64,000 nt of DNA from Rhodospirillales bacterium. Its GTDB lineage: Bacteria; Pseudomonadota; Alphaproteobacteria; Rhodospirillales; Casp-alpha2. The notes beneath the pieces are model-generated. The model did no database searches and had not been told where the DNA came from. It saw only the letters and a list, made by a program, of their open reading frames with translations. The stretch is taken from assembly GCA_013203595.1 (NCBI GenBank), contig JABMNT010000194.1, positions 1 through 64,000 of the forward strand, read 5' to 3'. Shown in pieces: positions 1 through 9,696 of this stretch. Each line of letters begins with the position of its first letter. Positions within the stretch are counted from its first letter, which is position 1. A program made the translations under genes and the position numbers.

Positions 1-119
1 ATCGCTGAGACGTCCGCACCGGTTCCTCAGGCTGCGGAGCAGTTCGCGCAGCGATGTGGGACATCACAAGCGGGCCGCTTTAACGATCTCAGCTGCTTCC
101 ATATGAACATGAACGGCAC
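1..119 (-). mobile_element. MITE-like element, copy 1 (cut by window start)
   Basis: Seen: bases 1-119 are the reverse complement of bases 10748-10866, with only two mismatches by eye. The inner end reads ...GAACGGCAC followed by TA (120-121). The full copy elsewhere is 141 bp, so about 22 bp (the outer terminal repeat) lie before the window. It has no coding capacity. TA target duplication plus 21-bp terminal inverted repeats fit a non-autonomous IS630/Tc1-mariner type element (family inference); no transposase is in the window. The C of the end plus TA gives CTA, which is the stop codon TAG of the adjacent minus-strand transporter gene. Confidence 0.8.
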
Positions 120-1003
120 TAATCTGTGGCGGGTTTCGGCTTGCCCAGGATAAACAGGTTGCCGAGCAGGATAAGTGCGGTGCCCATGAGAGCCGCCGTG
201 GTCCACTGAAAATTCTCGAACACCATGGACAGGCTGAGGGCAATGATCGGGAACAGGACCGTGGCGTAGGAGGCCCGGTCGGCACCGATGCGGCCGAGCA
301 ACGTCAGGTAACAGCTGAAGCCGATCACCGAGGCAAACACCGCCAGAAAGGCCAGACTGCCCAGATAGGCGGGACTGACATCCACGACAAATGGTTTTCC
401 GCTGATCAGGGCAATTCCCGTCATGTAAATAGCGCCATAGGCCATGGCGATTGAGGTCGTCTCGATAACCGGCAACCCGCGTTTCTGATAGAGCGCCGAT
501 GACAGCATGCCGATCGCCGCGGCCAGGGTACCGCCGATTGCCAGCAGCAAGCCGAGAGAGGTGCGGGTCGACAGATCGAAGGCGGCCAGGTCCTGCCAGA
601 ACACCAGGGTGATGCCACTCACGCCGAGCAGGCCGCCAAAAGCAACACGGCCGGAGATCGCTGTTCGGAACAGGGCGGCATTGCCCAGAATGGAGAACAC
701 GACAACGGTGGAAAACAGCACCGCAACCAGTCCGGTTGTGAGATACTGGGAGGCCAGATAAAGCAGGTAATAATTGGTCCCGAACAGCATCACCCCCTGA
801 AAGGCCATGCGCAGATGATCGCCGGCGTCAAACCGCAGACGGCGTCCGCTGAGCGCGCAATAGCCGAGCATGAAGGTGGCGGCCAGTACGAATCGATAGG
901 CAACGGAGACTTCCGGTGCGACCGTGCCCAGCTGATACTTTATCGCCAGCCAGCTCGATCCCCAGACGGCGACGGTGGTCAGATAAAGAAGTATATTTGT
1001 CAT
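119..1003 (-). CDS. EamA/DMT-family transporter (10 TM)
   Basis: A 294-residue, highly hydrophobic protein with two EamA repeats (about residues 5-140 and 150-288), the usual ten-helix drug/metabolite transporter layout. The first helix starts at once after the ATG (MTNILLYLTTVAVWGSSW), so the start is secure. It begins 6 bp after the DinB-family gene stop, so the two are probably cotranscribed. Substrate cannot be told; the family exports amino acids, purines and small metabolites. Its stop codon TAG is built from the TA duplication and first base of the adjacent MITE-like element. Confidence 0.9.
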   Translation of the reverse strand: MTNILLYLTTVAVWGSSWLAIKYQLGTVAPEVSVAYRFVLAATFMLGYCALSGRRLRFDAGDHLRMAFQGVMLFGTNYYLLYLASQYLTTGLVAVLFSTVVVFSILGNAALFRTAISGRVAFGGLLGVSGITLVFWQDLAAFDLSTRTSLGLLLAIGGTLAAAIGMLSSALYQKRGLPVIETTSIAMAYGAIYMTGIALISGKPFVVDVSPAYLGSLAFLAVFASVIGFSCYLTLLGRIGADRASYATVLFPIIALSLSMVFENFQWTTAALMGTALILLGNLFILGKPKPATD

Positions 1004-1009
1004 CAGCGT

Positions 1010-1513
1010 TCAGGAATTGATTTTGCGCAGATAAACGATCAGGTCGAGGGACGGCGGATCGCTGGGAACCTGCGATAACAGGCCATGAACCTGGCCGCGA
1101 TGGTGGGTCGCATGATTGAACAGATGGGTCAGGACCTGGCGCATGGGTGTGGAAATGGTTGTCGGTTTTACAAGGGTGGTATAGGTCAAAGACCCGTCAA
1201 AGGCGGCATCGGGCATGGCATCGATGACCGCCTCTATGCGCTGGTCTTCACTGGACCGTGCGGCGGCCAGGCCTTCGCGGGTATCGAACAACCGGGCGTC
1301 CAGATCCCGCAGGCCGCTGTCGATCCCGGTGATCCGGCCGAGCCACACACGATCACCCACCAGGATATGATTAAGGGTGCCGTGGATGGAGCTGAAAAAG
1401 GCACCGCGATCGGCGTGATAGGCGTCTTCGCTCAGGGCCCGGCAGGCTGTAACCAGACGCCGATTGGCCCACGCCCCGTAACCGGCCATCATCTGAAAAT
1501 GCGATTTGTTCAT
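1010..1513 (-). CDS. DinB family protein
   Basis: A 167-residue four-helix-bundle protein of the DinB/YfiT fold. The likely metal triad is visible: His49 in the LNHILVGD segment, and His134 and His138 in the HLFNHATHHRG segment near the C-terminus. Known family members are damage-inducible proteins or metal-dependent thiol S-transferases (bacillithiol or mycothiol type); which activity applies here is unknown. It is the upstream gene of a two-gene unit with the EamA transporter, which may hint at stress or detoxification (inference). Confidence 0.85.
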   Translation of the reverse strand: MNKSHFQMMAGYGAWANRRLVTACRALSEDAYHADRGAFFSSIHGTLNHILVGDRVWLGRITGIDSGLRDLDARLFDTREGLAAARSSEDQRIEAVIDAMPDAAFDGSLTYTTLVKPTTISTPMRQVLTHLFNHATHHRGQVHGLLSQVPSDPPSLDLIVYLRKINS

Positions 1514-1584
1514 GGCTGTAAGTCTTGCATGGATGCAACCGGATAAAAAGCACCGCTGTTCAGGCGGCGTGGCCGCATGGCCAT

Positions 1585-1625
1585 AAAAAAAATCCCCGCA
1601 AGGCCGCTTGTCCGGCCCTGCAGGG
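1585..1625 (-). terminator. Rho-independent terminator of the DUF1127 gene
   Basis: Read on the minus strand, a 13-bp stem with a few G-T pairs (1613-1625 against 1594-1606), a 6-base loop, then A and eight T. It lies 20-60 bases after the DUF1127 stop on the same strand. It also separates that gene from the DinB unit. Confidence 0.8.
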
Positions 1626-1646
1626 AAGTGACGGCGATTAACACCA

Positions 1647-1895
1647 TCAGGGGATCAGGAAGGGGTTGTCGGCTTCGGCGTCCGTCATCGCGCGGCTCAG
1701 GCCCACGTCCCTGAGCTGGGCTTCCGACAGGTTGCGAAGCTGGCTGCGATAGTGCTGGCGGGCCTGCCACGTGTACAGCTGGCCAATGGTTTTTTCCGGA
1801 AGCTGAACCACCGCGCGAAACAGGTTTTTTACAGCAGCGTTGATGTGGTTTGCCTGAACGGCCTGATTTAGGGAGTTGTTTTCAATACTGTGCAT
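1647..1895 (-). CDS. DUF1127 (YjiS-like) small protein
   Basis: A short basic protein of about 82 residues ending in a DUF1127 domain (roughly residues 40-80, with the ...LRNLSEAQLRDVGLSR segment typical of the family). Two ATGs are possible, at 1901 and 1895. I prefer 1895 because AAGGA then sits about 8 bases upstream; from 1901 the spacing is only 2-3. DUF1127 proteins are abundant in alphaproteobacteria; some small ones bind RNA or affect phosphate and carbon metabolism, but no single function applies. The gene is divergent from the LysR regulator at 2137 and has its own strong terminator, so it is monocistronic. Confidence 0.85.
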   Translation of the reverse strand: MHSIENNSLNQAVQANHINAAVKNLFRAVVQLPEKTIGQLYTWQARQHYRSQLRNLSEAQLRDVGLSRAMTDAEADNPFLIP

Positions 1896-1997
1896 AATCA
1901 TGTTCCTTTCCGAACGGTCCCGGACTTTCCAAGTGCCGGGGAAGCGGTTGATGTCGATGCCAGATATGTACGTGAATGGGGAAAAAACGACAAACGA

Positions 1998-2019
1998 CTA
2001 ATTTTGATATATAAATTAG
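1998..2019. promoter_or_regulatory. Inverted repeat, candidate LysR operator
   Basis: CTAATTT and AAATTAG form a perfect 7-bp inverted repeat with an 8-base spacer, inside the very AT-rich 235-bp gap between the divergent DUF1127 and LysR genes. LysR regulators typically bind dyads of this size (T-N11-A type) between themselves and a divergent target. That this one is the operator is inference. Confidence 0.4.
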
Positions 2020-2136
2020 TTTTTTTAATGCGAATGTATGGATACAATAGCTGAATATGGCTGAAAACCAGGACAAAAATTGAGCCAGGGCCTGAAAGCC
2101 CTTGTTAAAAAGATAATAATTTTTTATTAGTCCCTT

Positions 2137-3024
2137 ATGGCACGCAGACTTCCCCCTCTGAACGCGTTGAAAGCTTTTGAAGCGACCGCCCGGCATTTGA
2201 GTTTCACCAAGGCGGCGGACGAGCTGTTTGTCACCCAGGCCGCGGTCAGCCACCAGATCAAGACCCTCGAGACATTTTTGGGATTGGCCCTGTTCAAGCG
2301 TCTGAACCGCTCGTTAATGCTGACCGATGAGGGGCAAATCCTGTTCCCGGCCATGAGCGAAGCCCTCGAACTGATCATGCTGACCACCGACCGCCTGCAT
2401 CGGCACCAGCAGTCGGGAATGCTGAACGTGGCGACCATGGATTCGCTGGCGGCAAACTGGCTGGTGCCGCGCCTCGGGCGATTTCGCCGTGCCAATCCGG
2501 ATATTGATGTGCGCGTGTCCACATCGGATCAGCTGGTTGATTATGCCCGCGACGGCATTGATCTGGGGATCCGCTACGGGCGGGGCGACTGGCCGGGCAT
2601 GTATGTCACCCATCTGATGACGGAAGAGGTGTTTCCGGTGTGCAGCCCCAAGCTTCTGGCGGAAGGGCCGCCGCTGAACACTCCCAATGATCTGAAACAC
2701 TACACGCTGTTGCATGACGATATGCGCGAGGACTGGCGGATGTGGCTGATGGCGGTGGGCGCGACCGAAGTTAATCCGACCCGTGGTCCCGGCTTCAAGC
2801 ATTCAAATTTTGTCTACCAGGCGGCTGTGGTCGGCGATGGCGTGGCGCTCGGGCGCAGCGTGCTGGTCGCCGACGAACTGGAGCAGGGCCGGCTGGTCAA
2901 GGTCCTGGATTTCGCCCTGCCCGCCAACTATGCCTACTGGATCGTCTCGCCACGGGCCGCTACCGACAACCCCAAGGTCAAACTGTTCCGCGACTGGCTG
3001 CTGGCGGAAGCGACCGAGAGGTAG
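2137..3024 (+). CDS. LysR-family regulator, GcvA-like
   Basis: A 295-residue protein with an N-terminal winged helix-turn-helix (about residues 5-65; LPPLNALKAFEATARHLSFT and AVSHQIKTLE are the GcvA-subgroup signatures) and a LysR substrate domain from about residue 90. GcvA controls glycine cleavage in enterobacteria, but in alphaproteobacteria this subgroup is large and its members regulate many unrelated neighbours. The only divergent neighbour here is the DUF1127 gene; acetoacetyl-CoA synthetase is convergent. No clear ribosome-binding site precedes the ATG. Confidence 0.9.
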   Translation: MARRLPPLNALKAFEATARHLSFTKAADELFVTQAAVSHQIKTLETFLGLALFKRLNRSLMLTDEGQILFPAMSEALELIMLTTDRLHRHQQSGMLNVATMDSLAANWLVPRLGRFRRANPDIDVRVSTSDQLVDYARDGIDLGIRYGRGDWPGMYVTHLMTEEVFPVCSPKLLAEGPPLNTPNDLKHYTLLHDDMREDWRMWLMAVGATEVNPTRGPGFKHSNFVYQAAVVGDGVALGRSVLVADELEQGRLVKVLDFALPANYAYWIVSPRAATDNPKVKLFRDWLLAEATER

Positions 3025-3050
3025 GCCGTTCGGATAGTTCCGGCTTGCGC

Positions 3051-5003
<1,953 letters not shown>

Positions 5004-5170
5004 AACGCGGTCTCCATGTTTTATTCGGGTCCGGCATCGCCGGGCTTGGCTGTAAGGCGCAGTATGCGGAGCTATCCGGTCGCCTTCAAGTCTGGTTTTC
5101 AGGGGTTATCTGCTGTGTCATAATCGACCATCTGAAATGCGGAACACAGGAAAGCCGGGGTTTAATCAGG

Positions 5171-5932
5171 ATGGATATTAAGGGATTGGCAGCAGTCGTA
5201 ACGGGGGCCGGATCGGGGCTGGGCGAAGCCACGGCGCGGGCCCTGGCCGGCGCCGGCGCCCGGGTCGCTCTCCTCGACATCCATCTCGACAGGGCGGCCG
5301 GGGTTGCCGCCGAGATCGGTGGTATCGCCATTCGCTGTGATGTTGCCGACGCCCGCAGTGCCGCCGACGCCTTGCAGGATGCGCACGATGTCCACGGTGC
5401 CGCACGGGTCGTCGTCAACTGTGCCGGTGTTGCCCCGGCGGCAAAGATTGTCGGCCGTCATGGCCCCCATGATCTGGCGGCCTTCACAAAAACCATAACT
5501 GTCAACCTGGTCGGCACATTCAACATCATGCGGCTGGCGGCGGCCGACATGCAGAGCCTGCCGGCCCTGGCGACGACGGAGCGTGGCGTGATCATCAATA
5601 CCGCGTCGATTGCCGCCTTTGAGGGCCAGATCGGGCAGGCCGCCTATGCCGCATCGAAAGGCGGCGTGGTCGCCATGACCCTGCCGGCGGCCCGCGAGCT
5701 GGCCGCATCCGGGATCCGGGTTCTGGCGATTGCTCCGGGCCTGTTTGCAACCCCCCTGTTGGCCGGGCTGGCCGACGATGTGCAACAGAAACTGGGCGAT
5801 CAAATTCCCTTTCCGGCACGCCTCGGTGCGCCGGCTGAATTTGCCAAACTGGTTTTACACATGGTCGACAATGTCATGCTCAACGGCGAAGTCGTCCGCC
5901 TTGACGGGGCGTTTCGGATGCCACCGAAATAA
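5171..5932 (+). CDS. SDR dehydrogenase, HSD10-like (3-hydroxyacyl-CoA type)
   Basis: A 253-residue classical short-chain dehydrogenase. TGAGSGLG at residues 11-18 is the NAD-binding glycine motif; Tyr159 and Lys163 in YAASK, with the Ser of NTASIAA, form the catalytic site. LLDIHLD after strand 2 favours NAD over NADP. The sequence resembles 3-hydroxyacyl-CoA dehydrogenase type 2 (HSD17B10-like). I chose the ATG at 5171 because the fold begins there; the frame is open further upstream but that part is not SDR-like. The convergent neighbour starts 1 bp after the stop. Confidence 0.88.
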   Translation: MDIKGLAAVVTGAGSGLGEATARALAGAGARVALLDIHLDRAAGVAAEIGGIAIRCDVADARSAADALQDAHDVHGAARVVVNCAGVAPAAKIVGRHGPHDLAAFTKTITVNLVGTFNIMRLAAADMQSLPALATTERGVIINTASIAAFEGQIGQAAYAASKGGVVAMTLPAARELAASGIRVLAIAPGLFATPLLAGLADDVQQKLGDQIPFPARLGAPAEFAKLVLHMVDNVMLNGEVVRLDGAFRMPPK

Positions 5933-5933
5933 A

Positions 5934-6209
5934 TCAGGCGATTTCATTCATGAAGGTCGCCAGCTTGATATCCTTTTCGGTCAGGCCGCCCGCATCGTGG
6001 GTTGTCAACGTCACCTCGACCCGGTTGTAGACATTGAACCATTCCGGATGATGATCGGCCTTCTCGGCGGCGAGGGCGACCCGGGTCATGAAGGCGAAAG
6101 CCTGGTTGAAGGATTTGAAATAAAAGGTTTTCGTAATGGCATCACGGCCAGCCACCGGCTGCCAGCCGGTCAGGCTGGCGAGGGCGTCGGCGCGCCGTTC
6201 GGGGGTCAC
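5934..6209 (-). CDS. phhB: Pterin-4a-carbinolamine dehydratase
   Basis: A 91-residue protein with the family's DHHPEW motif and the following [17 protein letters not shown] segment. It dehydrates 4a-hydroxytetrahydrobiopterin, recycling the cofactor of phenylalanine hydroxylase; homologues also act as molybdopterin-related or DcoH-like dimerization partners. The start is GTG at 6209, and GTGA overlaps the stop of the receiver-domain gene upstream, implying translational coupling. No phenylalanine hydroxylase is in the window. Confidence 0.9.
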   Translation of the reverse strand: MTPERRADALASLTGWQPVAGRDAITKTFYFKSFNQAFAFMTRVALAAEKADHHPEWFNVYNRVEVTLTTHDAGGLTEKDIKLATFMNEIA

Positions 6210-6556
6210 GACCCGGGCCCTTCAATGGCCGCGATCAACTGGTGCAGGCGAAAGGGTTTTAACAGCATGGCGTTGGCTCCGAGTTTGCCACTGGATTTCA
6301 GGTAGGCGGGATTCCCGGAAATCGCAATGATATGGACGTGGCGGTCAAGATCGCGGATTTGCCGGATCGATTCAATCCCTTCGCCATCGTCCATGACCAG
6401 ATCGGTAACCACAACAGACGGCCGATGCAGGGCGAACAGACGCAGTCCGGCAGCGCCGCTGGCCGCGTCATAGACCTGAAAGCCAGCTTCCGTCATGCCT
6501 TCGCACAGGCTTTGGCGAAAGGGCTGGTTATCCTCAATGATCAAAATCGCCTGCAT
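6206..6556 (-). CDS. Single-domain response regulator
   Basis: A 116-residue receiver domain with nothing attached. The acidic pair Glu8/Asp9, phospho-acceptor Asp52 ([10 protein letters not shown]), Ser80 and Lys100 (LLKPF) are all in place, so phosphorylation should be normal. Such CheY/DivK-like proteins act through protein contacts. No cognate kinase is adjacent. The stop codon overlaps the GTG of the pterin dehydratase gene, an odd partner with no known functional link. Confidence 0.9.
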   Translation of the reverse strand: MQAILIIEDNQPFRQSLCEGMTEAGFQVYDAASGAAGLRLFALHRPSVVVTDLVMDDGEGIESIRQIRDLDRHVHIIAISGNPAYLKSSGKLGANAMLLKPFRLHQLIAAIEGPGS

Positions 6557-6733
6557 GAATTGATTCTAACCAGAGTTGCCACCGTGATCTGTTCAACCCG
6601 GATCACAGTTTCGCGACAGATTAGGATCGCCCTATACCAATAGAGAATAGTGGCAGGTGATTTTCGAATTTTTATTCATATGCGCATGGCGTTAGCTTGG
6701 CTCAAAATAAACGTATAACCCAAAGGCGAAAAG

Positions 6734-7783
6734 ATGAAACAAATTAACGTGGGGATAATCGGCACCGGCTGGTGTGGCGGAATTCGTGCCCAGACCTGTG
6801 CCTCAAACCCGCTTGTCGACCAATTGCATATTGCCGAAACCAACCCGCAGCGGCTGGCCGAAATGAAGGCCCTGCATGCGCCAACAACAGCGACGGAAAA
6901 TTATCGCACTCTTCTGGAAAATCCCCAGATTGATACCATCATCATCTCGGCAACGCCGGAAACCGCCCATTATCCGATGGCCAAGGAAAGCCTGATGGCC
7001 GGCAAGCATGTGTTTCTGGAAAAGCCGCTGGCGCTGACCCTGACGGAAGCCGATGAATTGGTTGCCCTGGCCCGGGCCCGTAATCTCAAGTTCACCATCG
7101 GTTATTCGCAGCGCTTCAATACCAAGTATGCCTATATCAAGAAAAGCCTGGAGGACGGCGTTATCGGCGATCCGGTCAGTGTTCTGGTCAGCCGTCATAT
7201 CAGCCGCAGTCTGGGCAGCAAGATCGGCGGCCGGATCAAGTTGTCGCCGGCGGCCATGGAAGCCACCCATGATATCGATTTTGTCCTGTGGTGCCTGGAA
7301 CCGGCCAAGCCGGTGCGGGTTTATTCGCAATGGGTCAACAAGGTCATGCATCCAACCCACGGGGTCCAGGATTGCCAATGGATCATGGTGACCATGGATG
7401 ACGGTACGGTCTTCACCATCGGTGCCGGCTGGATACTGCCACCGGCCTATCCCAACTTTTCGCAAACGGCGATTGAATTTGTCGGCTCAAAGGGGGCTCT
7501 GTTTGTTGACGATTCGCATAAGGATGTGATGCTGACAACCATGGATAAGGGTATCGTTTTCCCGATGTCGACCATGCCCGGCGAACAGGTCAATCATGTA
7601 TTTGCCGGCCCCATGCATGCCGAGACCAATCACTTCGTTGACGCCGTCGCCTATGACAAGCCTGTCCTGGTGACACCGGAGCAGGCCCGCAATGCCATGG
7701 AACTCTATGTGGCGGCCGATTTATCGGCCGAACGAAACGAACCGGTTACCTTGCCGCTCAATCATGATCCACTGACGCCCTGA
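6734..7783 (+). CDS. Gfo/Idh/MocA-family oxidoreductase
   Basis: A 349-residue NAD(P)-dependent oxidoreductase. The Rossmann motif GIIGTGWCG is at residues 7-15 and the family EKP motif is at residues 96-98; the C-terminal alpha/beta domain follows. Substrates in the family are sugars, inositols and sugar acids; none can be assigned here. It is the first gene of a four-gene plus-strand operon with a VOC protein, a DctP-like binding protein and an Ldh2-type dehydrogenase. A strong hairpin overlaps its stop codon. Confidence 0.9.
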   Translation: MKQINVGIIGTGWCGGIRAQTCASNPLVDQLHIAETNPQRLAEMKALHAPTTATENYRTLLENPQIDTIIISATPETAHYPMAKESLMAGKHVFLEKPLALTLTEADELVALARARNLKFTIGYSQRFNTKYAYIKKSLEDGVIGDPVSVLVSRHISRSLGSKIGGRIKLSPAAMEATHDIDFVLWCLEPAKPVRVYSQWVNKVMHPTHGVQDCQWIMVTMDDGTVFTIGAGWILPPAYPNFSQTAIEFVGSKGALFVDDSHKDVMLTTMDKGIVFPMSTMPGEQVNHVFAGPMHAETNHFVDAVAYDKPVLVTPEQARNAMELYVAADLSAERNEPVTLPLNHDPLTP

Positions 7784-7818
7784 CCACCTGACCGGCGGGT
7801 CGCCTGTCAGGTGGTCAG
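7780..7818 (+). promoter_or_regulatory. Strong intercistronic hairpin
   Basis: CTGACCACCTGAC (7780-7792) and GTCAGGTGGTCAG (7806-7818) form a perfect 13-bp stem around a 13-base loop. It begins at the stop codon of the Gfo/Idh gene and ends about 28 bases before the VOC gene, with no T-run to make it a standard terminator. It probably stabilises or separates mRNA segments, or attenuates transcription (inference). Confidence 0.75.
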
Positions 7819-7845
7819 CCTATTTACAGAAGGAGACAACGCCCT

Positions 7846-8739
7846 ATGCACACACCTGCATTTCCGGAAGTTGGCGGCGTTGTGCACCTGGAGCACGTCA
7901 ATTTTGTTGTCGCCGATCACGATCTGGCAACCACGTTTTTCATGGGTGGCCTGGGTTTTACCCGCGATCCCTACAAACGGGCCGATGACAGCAATATGGG
8001 GGTCAATGTCGGTAACCAGCAATTTCATTTACCCCGGCGCGGCGCGACGCCGTCGTTTCCCGGTGAAATCGGGCTGGTGGTGCCGGATTTGCCGGGCATT
8101 AAAAACCGCCTGGCCCGCCTGCAGGCCATGGGGCGGTTTGCGGGCACGCCGTTTGCGGTTTCCGATATGGGCAACACCTTTCACGTGATCAGTCCGTTTG
8201 GTATCCCCCTGCGCCTGTTCGCCGCCGGAACGACGCCAAGTTTAAGGCCGCTGGCGATCTCCTATGTGGATGTTTCGATTCCCGTCGGCTATGCCAAAGC
8301 CGTTGTCGCGTTTTATCGGGATATGATGAATTGTCCGGCGGTGCGGACCGTGGTTGATGGCGAGGTGACGGCCTTTGTTCCAGTCGGGCCCTATCAGAGC
8401 CTGCGCTATCACGAACGCGATCTGGACGACTATGATACCCATAACTTTCATATCGCCATTTATGTGACCCACTATAACGAGATCCGTGAAAAACTGTCAC
8501 AACGGGATGCCTTCATGGGCGACGGCCTCAATCAGACGTTTTTCTTCAAAGGGGTCTACGAGCCGTCTTCCGGCAATCAGGTCTGTCCGCTCCAGCATGA
8601 AATTCGCGGCATTTATCATCCCGATTTCATGCGTCCCCTGGTCAACCGCTGGCCCATGAACAGCGAGCCGTTCTCGGATCAGGCGGCGGTTATGGCGTCC
8701 CTTCGCGACGAGAAAGGGGTGCCGTTTGAAAATCGATAA
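7846..8739 (+). CDS. VOC-family protein (two glyoxalase/dioxygenase modules)
   Basis: A 297-residue protein with two vicinal-oxygen-chelate modules: the first opens with HLEHVNFVVADHDLATTFF (about residues 12-125), the second with ISYVDVSIPVGYAKAVVAFY (about 138-260). The family includes glyoxalases, extradiol dioxygenases and epimerases. Probable metal ligands are His and Glu residues, but I cannot assign the reaction. GAAGGAG precedes the ATG. It is the second gene of the operon with the Gfo/Idh oxidoreductase. Confidence 0.82.
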   Translation: MHTPAFPEVGGVVHLEHVNFVVADHDLATTFFMGGLGFTRDPYKRADDSNMGVNVGNQQFHLPRRGATPSFPGEIGLVVPDLPGIKNRLARLQAMGRFAGTPFAVSDMGNTFHVISPFGIPLRLFAAGTTPSLRPLAISYVDVSIPVGYAKAVVAFYRDMMNCPAVRTVVDGEVTAFVPVGPYQSLRYHERDLDDYDTHNFHIAIYVTHYNEIREKLSQRDAFMGDGLNQTFFFKGVYEPSSGNQVCPLQHEIRGIYHPDFMRPLVNRWPMNSEPFSDQAAVMASLRDEKGVPFENR

Positions 8740-8754
8740 CCGGGGCCTATAACC

Positions 8755-9696
8755 ATGACCGACAGCCAGCAGATCGTTCTCAAATTTGGCGGTTACCAGC
8801 CGCCGGCTTCGGTGCACACCCGAGCGGCGGACGTTTTCGGGCGCGAGCTGACGGCGCGCCTGGGCGACCAGATCGTCTTTCAGTTTGACGCCAATATTGT
8901 TGCCGACGGTCATAATGCCAAGGAGTTGTTGAGCCGGGTTGAAAGCGGTGCCTTGTCTATGTGTTATTTTTCGGCCAGCTATCTGGCCGACCGGGTGGCC
9001 GAGTTTGCCTTGCTTGATTTGCCCTTCATGTTCAAGAACCGGGCCCATGCCTATGCGGTTCTGGATGGTCCCCTGCAGGCTTATCTGGCCGATAAACTGA
9101 GCCAGAACACCGGTTATAAACTGATGGGTTTCTGGGACAACGGATTCCGGCATTTTTCCAATTCCGTCCGCCCCATCCGGGTCCCGAAGGACTGTCAGGG
9201 GCTGACCATTCGCACCCTGTTCAGCGATTTGCATGGTCAGGTATTCAAGGCTCTGGGTTTTGATCCGGTGCCACTGGATGTCAAGGATCTGATTGCGGGC
9301 ATCGAATCCGGGGCCGTTACGGCACAGGAGAACCCGTTGACAAATACCTATAATTTCGGCATTCACCACCACCACAAATACATGACCCTGTCGTCCCATT
9401 TTTTTGGCGCTGCGGCGCTGTTGTGCAATGCCCGGATTTATGATGCCTGGCCGCCGCATGTGCAGGCTGCGGTCGATGAAGCGGCAAAATTGGCGACCAG
9501 TGCCCAGCGCGGCTTTGCCGCCCAGGAAGACGCCGTTATGCTGGCCAAACTGGCCGAAACCGATGCCCAGGTTATTGAACTGAGCGTTGTTGAGCAGGCC
9601 CTGTTTGCCGCTGCCGCGGAACCGGTTATGGCGGCGCAGCGGCAACGGTTTGGCGACGATCTGTTCGCCCTGGTGGAAGCGGATATGAAGCCATGA
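8755..9696 (+). CDS. TRAP DctP-like binding protein lacking a signal peptide
   Basis: A 313-residue DctP-fold protein. The hallmark segments are there: LKFGGYQPPASVHTRAADVF at the N-terminus, DLPFMF, the GFWDNGFRHFSNS stretch and the conserved Arg region TIRTLFSDLHGQVFKALGFDP. No signal peptide precedes the mature fold, and an in-frame TAA lies six codons upstream of the ATG, so none can be added. No DctQ or DctM genes are adjacent. The protein should therefore stay in the cytoplasm, which is unusual for this family. Its stop overlaps the next gene's ATG (ATGA). Confidence 0.85.
   Translation: MTDSQQIVLKFGGYQPPASVHTRAADVFGRELTARLGDQIVFQFDANIVADGHNAKELLSRVESGALSMCYFSASYLADRVAEFALLDLPFMFKNRAHAYAVLDGPLQAYLADKLSQNTGYKLMGFWDNGFRHFSNSVRPIRVPKDCQGLTIRTLFSDLHGQVFKALGFDPVPLDVKDLIAGIESGAVTAQENPLTNTYNFGIHHHHKYMTLSSHFFGAAALLCNARIYDAWPPHVQAAVDEAAKLATSAQRGFAAQEDAVMLAKLAETDAQVIELSVVEQALFAAAAEPVMAAQRQRFGDDLFALVEADMKP

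Noticed and set aside
8497-9645. 382-residue minus-strand frame opposite the VOC and DctP-like genes
   Set aside because: It spans two real genes and their junction, and looks like a shadow.
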